Assembly: GCA_031266015.1 (NCBI GenBank)
Contig: JAISBU010000008.1
Span: 43,800-107,799 of the forward strand
Source of the DNA: Prevotellaceae bacterium
Lineage (GTDB): Bacteria > Bacteroidota > Bacteroidia > Bacteroidales > UBA932
Reading direction: 5' to 3'
DNA: 64,000 nucleotides
Part shown: positions 1 to 8,489 of the stretch, piece by piece
Layout: each line of letters starts with the position of its first letter
Position numbering within the stretch: position 1 is the first letter of the stretch
Translations under genes and position numbers: made by a program
Notes under the pieces: generated by a model
Databases searched by the model: none
What the model was told of the DNA's origin: nothing
Seen by the model: only the letters and a program-made list of their open reading frames with translations

Positions 1-147
1 TGGGAAAGGTCTCCGCCCTGTTTAATTCTCAGGATGTTAATTACTCGTACATTAGTTATATATGCTGATTAAAGGTTGCGGGAGTTGCATATTCTATAAA
101 ATCCTTGTTTTATACAATTTACTCATATTTGAATAAAATTGTTTGAA
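1..147 (+). promoter_or_regulatory. Upstream region of the radical SAM island, weak promoter
   Basis: No gene can be supported here; a preceding gene may end at the window edge. At 124-131 lies CATATTTG, one base from the Bacteroidota -7 consensus TAnnTTTG, with TTG at 105-107 at a suitable distance for the -33 element. Transcription would then start a few bases before the ATG at 148. The stretch is A+T-rich like the genes that follow. The promoter call is inference from a single imperfect match. Confidence 0.3.
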
Positions 148-1195
148 ATGAAGAGTTTGATAATTAATCCGACAATACTAACTTTTATAACAACTTACAC
201 TTGTACTAGCACATGTAGAAGTTGTTGATTTCAATGCAGCCCGAAAAGGAAAGAAAGGCTGTCGGTTGATGATATGAAAAAATATATAGATGCATGTATT
301 GATTCATATAGTAGTTTGAAGCTGTTAGTTTTGACAGGAGGAAGAAGTTTTTACCTACGGTAATTCAGTTGAAGAAATTATCCAATACGCATCATTGGCA
401 GGATTATTGACTCGTATTGTTAGTAATGGTTTTTGGGCAAAAGACTACGACATCGCTCTTCAAAGAATCCAGAAGTTGGTGGAAGTTGGATTAGATGAAA
501 TTAATTTCAGTACAGGTGATGATCATTTGGAATTTGTGCCGATAGAAAATATAAAGAATGCAACCTTAGCTTCACTGAAGCAAAATTTGACGGTAGCCAT
601 TAATGTTGAGTCTGCTGATGACAGAAATTTTGATTCTAATTACTTTTTTAAAGATACCAATTTCAATGAATATTTAATAAATGGGAAATTGAAGATACTG
701 AATGGGATGTGGATACCATTTGCTCAATTGCCAGAGAAAGAAATAGCAAATAATGAAGATAAAATTTTGAATTTTCATAAAGAGCATGTATATTTAAATA
801 AATACACTAAATGCAGCAATATTTTTTCTGGTATTACTATAGACCCTAATTATCGGATGCTTGCTTGTTGTGGAATCACATCAAAAAATGTGCATTATTT
901 GGATTTGGGAGATGTACGCCAACATTCTATAAAGGAATTGTATGATAGACAATTTAATGATTTTTTAAAAATATGGATAGCAACGGAGGGTCCTCATAAA
1001 ATAATGGATTTTATTGCTGTTCATTCACTTGTTGATACGGATTATAAGCGACAACATGTCTGTCAGGTCTGCGAAAAGATTTTCAGCAATACGCAATATC
1101 TGCAAATCTTGAAAGATAATTATCGAAAAATTTATTCAAATATATTAATCAAATATTTTATTAACAAAAGAGAATTAGAAAATGAAATCTCCTAG
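148..1195 (+). pseudogene. Radical SAM peptide/protein maturase, disrupted
   Basis: From the ATG at 148 the protein shows the radical SAM 4Fe-4S motif CTSTCRSC (CxxxCxxC, residues 19-26), so an enzyme that cleaves S-adenosylmethionine to start radical chemistry is expected. Codon 27 is TGA (226-228), followed by FQCSP, where relatives often carry another Cys. The frame resumes through residues ending LTGG near 342, then shifts: the continuation from 341 reads EEVFTYGNSVEEII and runs to 1195. The C-terminal part has further cysteines (TKCSN, LACCG, HVCQVCE) resembling SPASM-type auxiliary cluster ligands. The remaining 3' frame is open from 341, with TTG at 395 the only plausible internal start, but that piece lacks the cluster motif and would be inactive. 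The gene overlaps the next by 14 bases. Either decay or sequence errors could explain the two breaks; two independent lesions favour decay. Confidence 0.75.
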
Positions 1196-2048
1196 CAAAA
1201 ATTTGGTACGGGTCGTTGCAGCAACTACAATAGTAGGAATGTTGGCACCATCCTGCGAAACTCTTGTTTATAAGGATGTTATTGTTTCGGACAGTTTGCC
1301 GGCAAAAGGTGCTTATGCTATTGATTTAGATCTTACAAAAGGAGAATTGGATTATTTACGGTTTTTACAAAAATTAAGTGATGATATTGTTAAATATCCC
1401 GTGATTGCTCGTGAATTTGCTAAAAATCCGCAGTTGTTTTTGGAAAAGTATGGATATAATGAGCCAATTGATATGGATGAAAATATGATGAAACTCGTTT
1501 TAACTTTAGGTGATGATGATATAAATAAAGCGGTTAATGTGGGTGATATTAAAATGGTATTGAAGTTAATGGACGAGAAAAATCTTCTGAGTGATTATAC
1601 AAATTCCTATTCTAATGTAAATTTTCCAGAAGAACAAGTTAAAGAAATTATGGGTATTATGGGTATTAATGCTAGTGATATTGAATGTTACTCTTGTGGA
1701 CCGGCTATATGTGTGGCTATTCTTCTTTTAGCAGCAGTAGTGTATGTGGGTGCTGCTACAATAGCAGCAGTTGGAGTTGCAGTAGGTGTAGTTTTTGCTC
1801 TATCCATAGGAGGAACACCATTTTTAAAAAATCCATACACATTACCTAGTAATACATCTCTTAAAATATGGTCATTAAAAGGAAAACCTGATGCTATGTA
1901 TATTGCAGCAGATCTCTGTATTGAAGATCAAGTGGATAAAATTATGGATGTGATAAAATCGTACAGTAATAAATCCAATGTAAAAAACTTTGATGAAAAG
2001 AAAATGAGAGAATTTTTGAAGTTAAACATCTTAATGCAAAACAATTAA
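1182..2048 (+). CDS. Putative lipoprotein partner of the radical SAM enzyme, Gly/Ala-rich membrane segment
   Basis: 288 residues. The start is a basic plus hydrophobic signal ending APSC (Cys about residue 25), an imperfect lipobox, so a lipoprotein is likely. Residues 55-135 are acidic and helical, with a stretch like NPQLFLEKYG that recalls leader regions of Nif11/NHLP-type modified peptides. At 167-177 comes IECYSCGPAIC, followed by a long Gly/Ala/Val-rich hydrophobic segment (about 176-212) with small-residue spacing typical of membrane-inserting helices, then a charged helical tail. The ATG overlaps the end of the radical SAM gene and the stop overlaps the next ATG (TAATG), so it belongs to one operon. 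Radical SAM/lipoprotein pairs are known in Bacteroidetes; whether this is the substrate is inference. No homologue is recognised with certainty. Confidence 0.6.
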   Translation: MKSPSKNLVRVVAATTIVGMLAPSCETLVYKDVIVSDSLPAKGAYAIDLDLTKGELDYLRFLQKLSDDIVKYPVIAREFAKNPQLFLEKYGYNEPIDMDENMMKLVLTLGDDDINKAVNVGDIKMVLKLMDEKNLLSDYTNSYSNVNFPEEQVKEIMGIMGINASDIECYSCGPAICVAILLLAAVVYVGAATIAAVGVAVGVVFALSIGGTPFLKNPYTLPSNTSLKIWSLKGKPDAMYIAADLCIEDQVDKIMDVIKSYSNKSNVKNFDEKKMREFLKLNILMQNN

Positions 2049-2773
2049 TGGTACTCTTTTTTGTGTTTATTTTCCTGCTTGTGGGAGGACTTCTTTATTG
2101 GAAGGGTTTTTATGTAAGAAAAAATCCGTATTCACAGATTCAAAATTCGCTAAAGCTGTCAAGAATGAATCTTGCCCCCGAAGCGGTAACGTTGTATGCG
2201 AATAAGATATCCAGAGCACTCCGATTGTTAGGTGTTTTATTTTTTGCCTTAGCATTTGTCCAATATTTGGTTGGCAGTCCCGAATTTACTTTGCTTGCGT
2301 TATTTATTCCCATAGTTAGCCTTCTCATTTATCTGTTATATTTTCGGAAAATACTGACCGGTAAAGTCCCTATAGTGTCAATTATTTTAGGGATACTGGT
2401 ATTTGTGGTGCTGGTTGTATTTATAGGTTTTTCGTACATCGAAACATCAGTGATTGTTGATAATGATAAGCTCAAAATAGCTGGTTTTTATGGTGAAACA
2501 ATTCCACTGAATCAAATAAGCGAAGTGTTTGTAGCGGATACACTTCCCAGCATTGGTTTACGTACAAATGGCATATCGACGGGAACTATTAGTAAGGGGT
2601 ATTTTTTTTCAAAATCGTTGCGGAAAAATGTAAAGCTGTTGCTTCATTCGAATGCCAAACCCTACATATATCTTGTTTATGCAGATGATAAATATATTAT
2701 CATCAATTTTAGAAAGCAAGAGAAAACTCAGCAAGTTAACAGTCAATTGAAAAGAATAATAGTAAATGAATAA
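2048..2773 (+). CDS. Membrane protein with C-terminal PH-like domain
   Basis: 241 residues. Four hydrophobic segments are visible at about 1-20, 57-75, 78-97 and 105-130. The remaining ~110 residues are soluble and beta-rich, with the pattern VDNDKLKIAGFYGETIPLNQI that resembles bacterial PH-like domains found after membrane helices. The gene starts on the last base of the preceding stop and overlaps the next gene by 8 bases, so it is translationally coupled within the island operon. A role as an accessory or immunity-like membrane protein for the lipoprotein is only a guess from position. Confidence 0.6.
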   Translation: MVLFFVFIFLLVGGLLYWKGFYVRKNPYSQIQNSLKLSRMNLAPEAVTLYANKISRALRLLGVLFFALAFVQYLVGSPEFTLLALFIPIVSLLIYLLYFRKILTGKVPIVSIILGILVFVVLVVFIGFSYIETSVIVDNDKLKIAGFYGETIPLNQISEVFVADTLPSIGLRTNGISTGTISKGYFFSKSLRKNVKLLLHSNAKPYIYLVYADDKYIIINFRKQEKTQQVNSQLKRIIVNE

Positions 2774-3317
2774 GTGTATTTTACTACTTTTCCTTTTGTA
2801 TACAGCAACAATATCTGTTGCTCAAAGCAATAATACACATATTATCAAAGCAAATTCTAAAATTAATGCGCTATTCAAAGGAGAGGGTTTTGTTTTTGAA
2901 AGTTTGGGATATGAGTATATTTTAAATATGAAACATTCTGTCGGATTCCGGATTGGTTGGGATTTCAAAACCTCCAAAATGGAGGTACCCGAAGTTGGGA
3001 AAGCGATAACCCATAGAAATTTATTGCTTGCATTGGAACATTATTACTTTCCTTATAAAAATCAGCGTAATTCAGGAATGTATATATCTCCGGAATTATA
3101 CTATGCTAACGGAATGTTAAGCGTTGATAATGAAAAATCGCATGAATATGGATTGAATTTAAGCCTTGGCTATCGCTGTTGTTTCAATCCGATCGTTTTA
3201 GACTGTGCGTTGTTTTCTGGGTATGGGTATTCATACCAAGAAAATAATGTGTATGCCTACAGGAGTAAAGAAATTAAATCATTAGAATTCAAAGTTACAA
3301 TCGGATTTATTTTGTGA
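2766..3317 (+). CDS. Small outer-membrane beta-barrel-like protein
   Basis: 183 residues. A clear signal peptide (MNKCILLLFLLYTATISVAQ) is followed by alternating polar/hydrophobic strands such as HSVGFRIGWDFKT, GMYISPELYY, YGLNLSLGYR and FKVTIGFIL, the pattern of a small beta-barrel (about eight strands) with a hydrophobic C-terminus. No specific family is recognised. It overlaps the preceding gene by 8 bases and the following start by 4, so it is part of the island operon and is A+T-rich like its neighbours. Confidence 0.6.
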   Translation: MNKCILLLFLLYTATISVAQSNNTHIIKANSKINALFKGEGFVFESLGYEYILNMKHSVGFRIGWDFKTSKMEVPEVGKAITHRNLLLALEHYYFPYKNQRNSGMYISPELYYANGMLSVDNEKSHEYGLNLSLGYRCCFNPIVLDCALFSGYGYSYQENNVYAYRSKEIKSLEFKVTIGFIL

Positions 3318-4702
3318 AAATGAAAACAGGATGTTTTATTATAATAGTGACAGTGTTACTGTTCCAAACTTCCTGCTATGAAGACGATGCTATTATAATG
3401 ACAGAAGAAAAACTTAACAAAGAGGTGAATCAATGGATTTATAATACCATGTCGTACTATTACTACTGGGAGAAAGAAATGCCAGATAACATTGAAAATT
3501 ACAATATTTCCCCGATTGATTTTTTTAAATCATTACTTTATATTAAAGATAGATATTCATTCATCATTAATCAGAGTAATAGCCTTGGTATTAACAATTC
3601 CATAAGCGATGTTGGAAATTACGGTTTTGAATCAAATTTTGGATATATAGACGAAGATAAAACCCGTATTGGCGGATTAGTGTTGTACGTATTTCCAAAT
3701 TCCATGGCCGAAAAAGAGGGTGTTAAGAGAGGAGATATTTTCATTTCTATAGATGAGGTTTCGCTAACGATGGATAACATAGAGGATGTATTTCAAAAAG
3801 CGAGGGCGACTTTTACTTTTATCAGATATGATGGATGTGACACCACAATTTTTAATAAAATGCTGCAAAGGGAAACTCACGAAATTGCTCCGATCTATAC
3901 GCAAAAGATATTCGATATGAAACATACAAAAATTGGTTACTTTTGTTATAATCAATTCCTTGATGATAACGGTGACGGATCAATGATGTATGTGAATGAA
4001 CTTTTGGAGTGTTTCAGTAATTTCAAAAGAAATGGTATAAACGAGTTGGTAGTTGACTTACGATATAACCTTGGAGGTCTCATTAACCTTTCTGTCTTAC
4101 TTGCCAGTTTGATAGTTCCGAACGTTGATTCGACGAAAATAGCATTGCAATTTGAATATAACGAAAAAATTCAGTCATTAATATACAGGGATAAAGATCG
4201 GCGGACTCTAAATTTTTCTCTTTATCCTGATTCTTACGTAGGGTCTAACCTCAATCGTGTTTTTTTTATCGTAGGCTCCATGACTGCCTCAGCCAGTGAG
4301 GCAGTCATTAATGCACTTTTACCGTATATGGACGTAATTCTTGTTGGAGAATCTACTTACGGCAAAAATTTTGCGTCTACGCTATTTACAAAAACTAATA
4401 ATTGGGGAAATACGTATGCCATTATGCCGGTTGTGATGAAAGTGTATAATTCAAGTTATGAATCTAGTTATGGAGAAGGATTTAGTCCTGACTATCAAAT
4501 AAATGAATTTATGCATCAACTATATGAATTGGGTGATACAAGAGAGGTGATATTAAACTATATTCTGACTTCAATTTTTATGATTAATCTTGAAAACGAA
4601 AATGAAACAAGGAGTGCTTTTCGCGCAACTACATTTTCTCCGTTATTGGCTAAATCTATTGATAAGTATCACATCTATGAATTTCGTCAACACGAAAGGT
4701 AA
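3314..4702 (+). CDS. S41-family (C-terminal processing) peptidase, lipoprotein
   Basis: 462 residues from the overlapping GTG at 3314; the ATG two codons later (3320) is an equally good start. The signal ends LFQTSC, a typical lipobox, predicting an envelope-anchored protease. Order: short S41 N-terminal helical region with YYYYW, PDZ domain (about 95-180, GGLVLYVFPNSMAEKEGVKRGD), then the peptidase core. The catalytic Ser lies in TASASEAV (about residue 328) and the Lys in STYGKN (about 351), both present, so it should be active. Bacteroidota S41 lipoproteins of this layout are common. It closes the five-gene operon with the radical SAM enzyme and its lipoprotein, so it may process that protein (inference). 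Confidence 0.88.
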   Translation: MKMKTGCFIIIVTVLLFQTSCYEDDAIIMTEEKLNKEVNQWIYNTMSYYYYWEKEMPDNIENYNISPIDFFKSLLYIKDRYSFIINQSNSLGINNSISDVGNYGFESNFGYIDEDKTRIGGLVLYVFPNSMAEKEGVKRGDIFISIDEVSLTMDNIEDVFQKARATFTFIRYDGCDTTIFNKMLQRETHEIAPIYTQKIFDMKHTKIGYFCYNQFLDDNGDGSMMYVNELLECFSNFKRNGINELVVDLRYNLGGLINLSVLLASLIVPNVDSTKIALQFEYNEKIQSLIYRDKDRRTLNFSLYPDSYVGSNLNRVFFIVGSMTASASEAVINALLPYMDVILVGESTYGKNFASTLFTKTNNWGNTYAIMPVVMKVYNSSYESSYGEGFSPDYQINEFMHQLYELGDTREVILNYILTSIFMINLENENETRSAFRATTFSPLLAKSIDKYHIYEFRQHER

Positions 4703-4825
4703 GTCGATTCTTGAGAATTTATTTCCGCTAGTTTGTATCTGTCTTATCTATTAATGGAGTTCAAGGTTTAAAATTTCTACAGGCAACAATTTAGCAGTTC
4801 AACAACTCAACATATTTCAGAAGGC

Positions 4826-5908
4826 GTGCTTAAAATAATTGACTGGTATATTATTCGAAAGTTTGTTAGTACTTACCTGTTTGCCATACTGGCGCTCACG
4901 GTAATTATTATTGTGTTTGATACCAGCGAAAAAATTGACGACTTTGTTGCCAAGCAGGTTCCCCTTACAGCTATTATTTTTAACTATTACGGCAACCTTA
5001 TTCCTTACCTGTTGAGCGTTTTCAGCGCGCTGTTTACCTTTATTGCCGTAATATTTTTTACCTCCAATCTGGCATCTCATACCGAGATTGTAGCAATGCT
5101 GTCCAACGGTATCAGCTTCTCTCGTATCATGAGACCGTACATGATTACGGCGGTTGCCATTACCATTTTTAACTGTATTTTGGTCAACTTCGTAATACCA
5201 CCTGCAACGGCGAATCGCTATGAGTTTGAGGAAAAATATATTCGTAATCCGTATCAGAATAGAGAGCGCGATATTCACCGCCAGTGTTCGCCTACACAGT
5301 TTTTGTACATGGAGAGCTTTGGTGTGCGCGAGCAGACGGCTTACCGCTTTTCTTTGGAGAATATAGAGAACGACGAGCTGCAGTCTAAGCTGACCTCGGC
5401 ATATGCTACTTGGGATTCATCCAAAAATGTGTGGTGCGTGTACAACTACACCATACGTACGCTTACAGACAGCGGCGAAGTTATTGCCATGGGGCAGCAG
5501 CTGGACACGTCTGTTTATCTTACGGGAAAAGATTTTTCAATACGCCTTAATCGCTTTGTGGAAACCATGAACTTCTTTGAGCTCAATGAGTACATTGGAG
5601 CGTTGGAGCACCAGGGCGCTGCTGCTATAAATGATGCACTTATAGAGAAGCATAAGCGGTTTGCCTATCCTGTTGCCAGCATTATTCTTACGGTTATTGG
5701 CGTAACCCTCTCATCCCGCAAAATGCGCGGAGGTATGGGTATTCATATCGGGCTGGGTGTGGGGCTGAGCTTCTCATATATACTCTTTCAACGATTTAGT
5801 GAAATGTTTGTGCAGAGCGGTACGCTTACTCCGGGCGTAGCTTTGTGGGTTCCCAATATCCTTTATATTGGCGTAGCCATGTACCTGTACCGTAATACAC
5901 CAAAGTAG
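4826..5908 (+). CDS. LptF/LptG family lipopolysaccharide export permease
   Basis: 360 residues from a GTG start. The YjgP/YjgQ (LptF/LptG) fold is clear: MLKIIDWYIIRKFVSTYLFA at the N-terminus, transmembrane helices near residues 12-32, 52-75 and 100-122, a periplasmic beta-jellyroll of about 140 residues, then helices near 275-350. With LptB it extracts lipopolysaccharide from the inner membrane and passes it to LptC/LptA. Which of the two paralogues it is cannot be told from sequence alone. Base composition changes sharply to the G+C-richer background here, marking the end of the upstream island. SmpB follows after 6 bases. Confidence 0.88.
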   Translation: MLKIIDWYIIRKFVSTYLFAILALTVIIIVFDTSEKIDDFVAKQVPLTAIIFNYYGNLIPYLLSVFSALFTFIAVIFFTSNLASHTEIVAMLSNGISFSRIMRPYMITAVAITIFNCILVNFVIPPATANRYEFEEKYIRNPYQNRERDIHRQCSPTQFLYMESFGVREQTAYRFSLENIENDELQSKLTSAYATWDSSKNVWCVYNYTIRTLTDSGEVIAMGQQLDTSVYLTGKDFSIRLNRFVETMNFFELNEYIGALEHQGAAAINDALIEKHKRFAYPVASIILTVIGVTLSSRKMRGGMGIHIGLGVGLSFSYILFQRFSEMFVQSGTLTPGVALWVPNILYIGVAMYLYRNTPK

Positions 5909-5914
5909 AGCCCC

Positions 5915-6367
5915 ATGTTTAAAGCTTCGAATGTTGAAATAAAGAATAGACGCGCCACGTTTGACTACGAGCTGGTAGAAACATTCACGGCGGGAGTGGT
6001 GCTAGCCGGAACGGAAGTTAAGGCTATACGTGAGGGCAAGGTCAGCCTGGCAGACAGCTATTGCTTTTTTGCCAATGGCGAGCTTTGGGTAAAGAACATG
6101 CACGTTACGGAGTATCGTTTTGGTACGTATACGAATCATTTCCCAAAGCGCGACCGTAAGCTGCTACTGCATAAAAAGGAGCTGCAGAAGCTGCAGCGCA
6201 AGGTTAAGGAGAAGGGCTACACCCTTGTGGCGTATCGTCTTTTCTTTAACGAGAAAAATTTTGTGAAGCTGGAGATAGCGCTTGCGCGAGGCAAAAAATC
6301 ATTCGATAAGCGAGAAAGCATCAAAGAGAAAGATTTGCGGCGGGAGATGGATAGGAGGGAGGACTAG
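5915..6367 (+). CDS. smpB: SsrA-binding protein SmpB
   Basis: 150 residues, the usual length. SmpB binds the tRNA-like part of tmRNA and delivers it to stalled ribosomes for trans-translation. Family hallmarks are present: [38 protein letters not shown]-type turn ([17 protein letters not shown]), and a basic C-terminal tail ([19 protein letters not shown]) that enters the mRNA channel. The ATG lies 6 bases after the LptF/LptG-type gene, suggesting cotranscription. tmRNA itself is not in this window. Confidence 0.97.
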   Translation: MFKASNVEIKNRRATFDYELVETFTAGVVLAGTEVKAIREGKVSLADSYCFFANGELWVKNMHVTEYRFGTYTNHFPKRDRKLLLHKKELQKLQRKVKEKGYTLVAYRLFFNEKNFVKLEIALARGKKSFDKRESIKEKDLRREMDRRED

Positions 6368-6393
6368 CGTCATGGGGTTTTGTTGTATTTTCT

Positions 6394-6401
6394 TACCTTT
6401 G
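6394..6401 (+). promoter_or_regulatory. -7 element TACCTTTG upstream of the DUF4199 gene
   Basis: An exact TAnnTTTG match lies 31 bases before the ATG at 6433, with T-rich sequence (TTTTGTTG) about 20 bases upstream as a possible -33 element. It likely drives DUF4199 and the glycosyltransferase. Confidence 0.6.
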
Positions 6402-6432
6402 TGAATAGTAATTTTTTAGGAGTGATGTAAAT

Positions 6433-6906
6433 ATGTACTGGAGAAAAGCGGCTGTAAACGGGGCGTATATTGGTGGCGTGGGTGCTTTGTGCGTACTGCT
6501 GGAGCAGCTGCTGGGGGGTAATGTGCTGCTGGCTTTGCTTAGCTACGCTGTGCCGTTTGTCGGCTTCTCTTGGTTCTCTATACGTCTGAGAGACAAGGAA
6601 TTAGGAGGCCGCATTACCTATGGGCAGACCTTCAGGTATGCGTTGATGCTCAGTTTTTTTGGCGCTATTATTGTAGGGGCGGCAACCACCGTTGTCAACG
6701 TTTTGCATCCCGAATATTTAGCCGACGCTACGGATGAAATCCTGAAGATTTTCGAAAAAACTGCCTCGGAAAAGGATGTGCTGGCATTTAAAGATGTGGC
6801 AAGCAGAATGAGCTTTCCCGCTACTTTCTTCATGTATTCCGTTGCCAGCTACACATTCTTTGGAATGATTATTGGGTTGATAACCTCGGCAATGGTAAGA
6901 AGATAG
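6433..6906 (+). CDS. DUF4199 membrane protein
   Basis: 157 residues, with four hydrophobic segments (about 8-28, 30-50, 66-88, 130-155) separated by a short charged loop (ADATDEILKIFEKTASEKDV). The start YWRKAAVNGAYIGG and the pattern ITYGQTFRYALMLSFFG are typical of DUF4199, a Bacteroidota family of unknown function. The gene is 25 bases before a family 2 glycosyltransferase, an arrangement often seen in this phylum, so the two may act together at the membrane. Confidence 0.85.
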   Translation: MYWRKAAVNGAYIGGVGALCVLLEQLLGGNVLLALLSYAVPFVGFSWFSIRLRDKELGGRITYGQTFRYALMLSFFGAIIVGAATTVVNVLHPEYLADATDEILKIFEKTASEKDVLAFKDVASRMSFPATFFMYSVASYTFFGMIIGLITSAMVRR

Positions 6907-6931
6907 GTAATTTCAAAATAAGTAAGGAAAA

Positions 6932-7882
6932 ATGGACGTATCAGTTGTTGTTCCGTTGTACAACGAAGAAGAGTCGTTACCCGAGCTGATGGCTTGGATA
7001 AAGCGAGTGGCAGATGCCAACAAGCTAATCTGTGAAGTTGTGATGGTTGACGATGGCAGCGCCGACGGCTCATGGGAAGTTGTGCAAACGCTATTTGCAG
7101 AGTACGCGGGCATGGTGCGCGGTATTAGGTTGCAGCGCAACTACGGAAAATCTGCCGCTCTTTTTTGCGGATTTGAGGCGGCTCAGGGTAGCGTTGTCAT
7201 TACTATGGATGCCGATTTGCAGGACAGCCCCGATGAGATTCCGGAGCTATATCGCATGATTGTACAAGATGGCTATGATGTTGTGTCCGGTTGGAAAAAG
7301 AAGCGCCACGACCCAATAGGCAAAAGGCTTCCCAGCAAAGTGTATAACGCAACAGCCCGTAGAATTACGGGGATTAAGCTGCATGACTTTAACTGCGGGC
7401 TTAAGGCATACCGTAGAAAAGTGGTAAAAAGCATTGAGGTTTACGGCGATATGCATCGCTACATTCCGGTGCTGGCGAAGCAGGCCGGATTTAAAAAGAT
7501 CGGCGAAAAAGTAGTGTGCCATCAGGCGCGTAAGTACGGGGTAAGCAAGTTTGGCTGGCAGCGCTTTATGACCGGATTCCTGGATCTGATGTCGGTTGTT
7601 TTCCTTACCAAGTTTGGCAAAAAGCCAATGCACTTTTTTGGCGTTATGGGTACGCTCATGTTTTTCATTGGGCTTGTTATGGCCATCTACCTGGGTGCGA
7701 ATAAAGTATACTGCCTGGCTAAAGGTATTCCCGCCATTTTGGTAACCAGCAGCCCGTACTTCTACATTGCGCTTACCACCATGGTTATGGGTACGCTGCT
7801 GTTTTTGGCAGGGTACCTGGGCGAGCTCATTGCCCGTAACTCCAGCGATAGGAATCACTACCTGATAGAGGAGGCAATTTAA
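6932..7882 (+). CDS. Family 2 glycosyltransferase, polyprenyl-phosphate type (DPM1/GtrB-like)
   Basis: 316 residues. The GT-A domain starts immediately (SVVVPLYNEEESLPEL), with the nucleotide-binding VDDGSADGS, RNYGKSAAL, the metal-binding DxD (MDADLQD, about residue 91-97) and the acceptor-site region SGWKKKRHDP. Two C-terminal transmembrane helices (about 235-258 and 272-295) anchor it in the inner membrane. Members transfer a sugar from a nucleotide donor to undecaprenyl phosphate for use on the periplasmic side. The sugar is not predictable. Probably cotranscribed with DUF4199. Confidence 0.92.
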   Translation: MDVSVVVPLYNEEESLPELMAWIKRVADANKLICEVVMVDDGSADGSWEVVQTLFAEYAGMVRGIRLQRNYGKSAALFCGFEAAQGSVVITMDADLQDSPDEIPELYRMIVQDGYDVVSGWKKKRHDPIGKRLPSKVYNATARRITGIKLHDFNCGLKAYRRKVVKSIEVYGDMHRYIPVLAKQAGFKKIGEKVVCHQARKYGVSKFGWQRFMTGFLDLMSVVFLTKFGKKPMHFFGVMGTLMFFIGLVMAIYLGANKVYCLAKGIPAILVTSSPYFYIALTTMVMGTLLFLAGYLGELIARNSSDRNHYLIEEAI

Positions 7883-7930
7883 GATATGCCACAAAATAGC
7901 TTACCTCCCTTTCCCCCCTTACCTCCGCCC

Positions 7931-8445
7931 CGTCATTCCGACCGGAGCGTAGCGGAGTGGAGGAACCTTTCCCCTCACCGCCACCCCGTCATTCCGACCC
8001 CCTCGACTTCGCTCGGGGCAGGCTCCGCGCAGCGGAGTGGAGTGGAGGAACCTCCGCCCTCCGTCATTGTGGCTACCATCGTTCTGCGCTTGCCGACAGG
8101 TTCCTCCACGCGCCCGCTCGTACCTCGCGGGCTTGGTCGGAATGACGGTGATCTTTTTTAATAGTAAGGATGGGGTGTTTTGCGGCGGCGTAGCCGCCGC
8201 AAAACACCCCATTTCCCCCTTACCGCCGCCCGTCATTCCAACCCCTTCGACTTCGCTCAGGGCAGGCTCCGCGTAGTGGAGTGGAGGAACCTCCGCCCCT
8301 CATCGCCATCCCCGTCATTCCGACCGGAGCGTAGCGAAGCGGAGGAACCTTTCCCCTCACCTCCACCCCCGTCATTCCGACCCCTTCGACTTCGCTCAGG
8401 GCAGGCTCCGCGTAGCGAAGTGGAGGAACCTCCCCCCTCCGCCCC
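7931..8445. repeat. Mosaic array of GTCATTCCGACC extragenic repeats
   Basis: At least five direct units begin CGTCATTCC near 7931, 7987, 8230, 8313 and 8370 and end in GGAGGAACC, and one inverted unit lies at about 8094-8148. Two forms alternate: a short one (GACCGGAGCGTAGCG joined to GGAGGAACC) and a long one with an inserted segment (CTTCGCTC, GGGCAGGCTCCGCG) that can fold on itself. Related copies occur at 27773-27935 and 35940-36045. These look like non-coding REP-like extragenic elements. Confidence 0.8.
8171..8211. repeat. Perfect 19-bp inverted repeat with 3-base loop
   Basis: TGGGGTGTTTTGCGGCGGC (8171-8189), loop GTA, then its exact reverse complement (8193-8211). There is no T-run on either side, so it is not a classic terminator. 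It sits inside the mosaic repeat array and separates its two halves. Confidence 0.8.
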
Positions 8446-8477
8446 GATAAATCATAAATCAGGCAGCAAATCCCCCT

Positions 8478-8489
8478 GTGTGCGCACAC
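8478..8489. promoter_or_regulatory. Palindrome GTGTGCGCACAC, copy 1
   Basis: A perfect 12-bp palindrome, shared as the core of a longer 18-bp palindrome at 8633-8650. Both lie upstream of the sigma-54 promoter at 9029, the kind of position used by enhancer-binding activators. Function is inferred from symmetry and position only. Confidence 0.4.

Noticed and set aside
148..395. Selenocysteine (TGA) in the radical SAM enzyme
   Set aside because: The position fits a Cys and a weak stem follows, but a frameshift about 110 bases later shows the gene is damaged anyway, and the stem is only 5 bp with a 15-base loop.
4817..5278. 153-codon minus-strand frame opposite the LptF/LptG gene
   Set aside because: It shadows a conserved permease; Asn/Lys/Arg-rich translation without motifs.
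7247..7894. 215-codon minus-strand frame opposite the glycosyltransferase
   Set aside because: The plus-strand frame has clear GT2 motifs; the minus-strand translation has none and no promoter.
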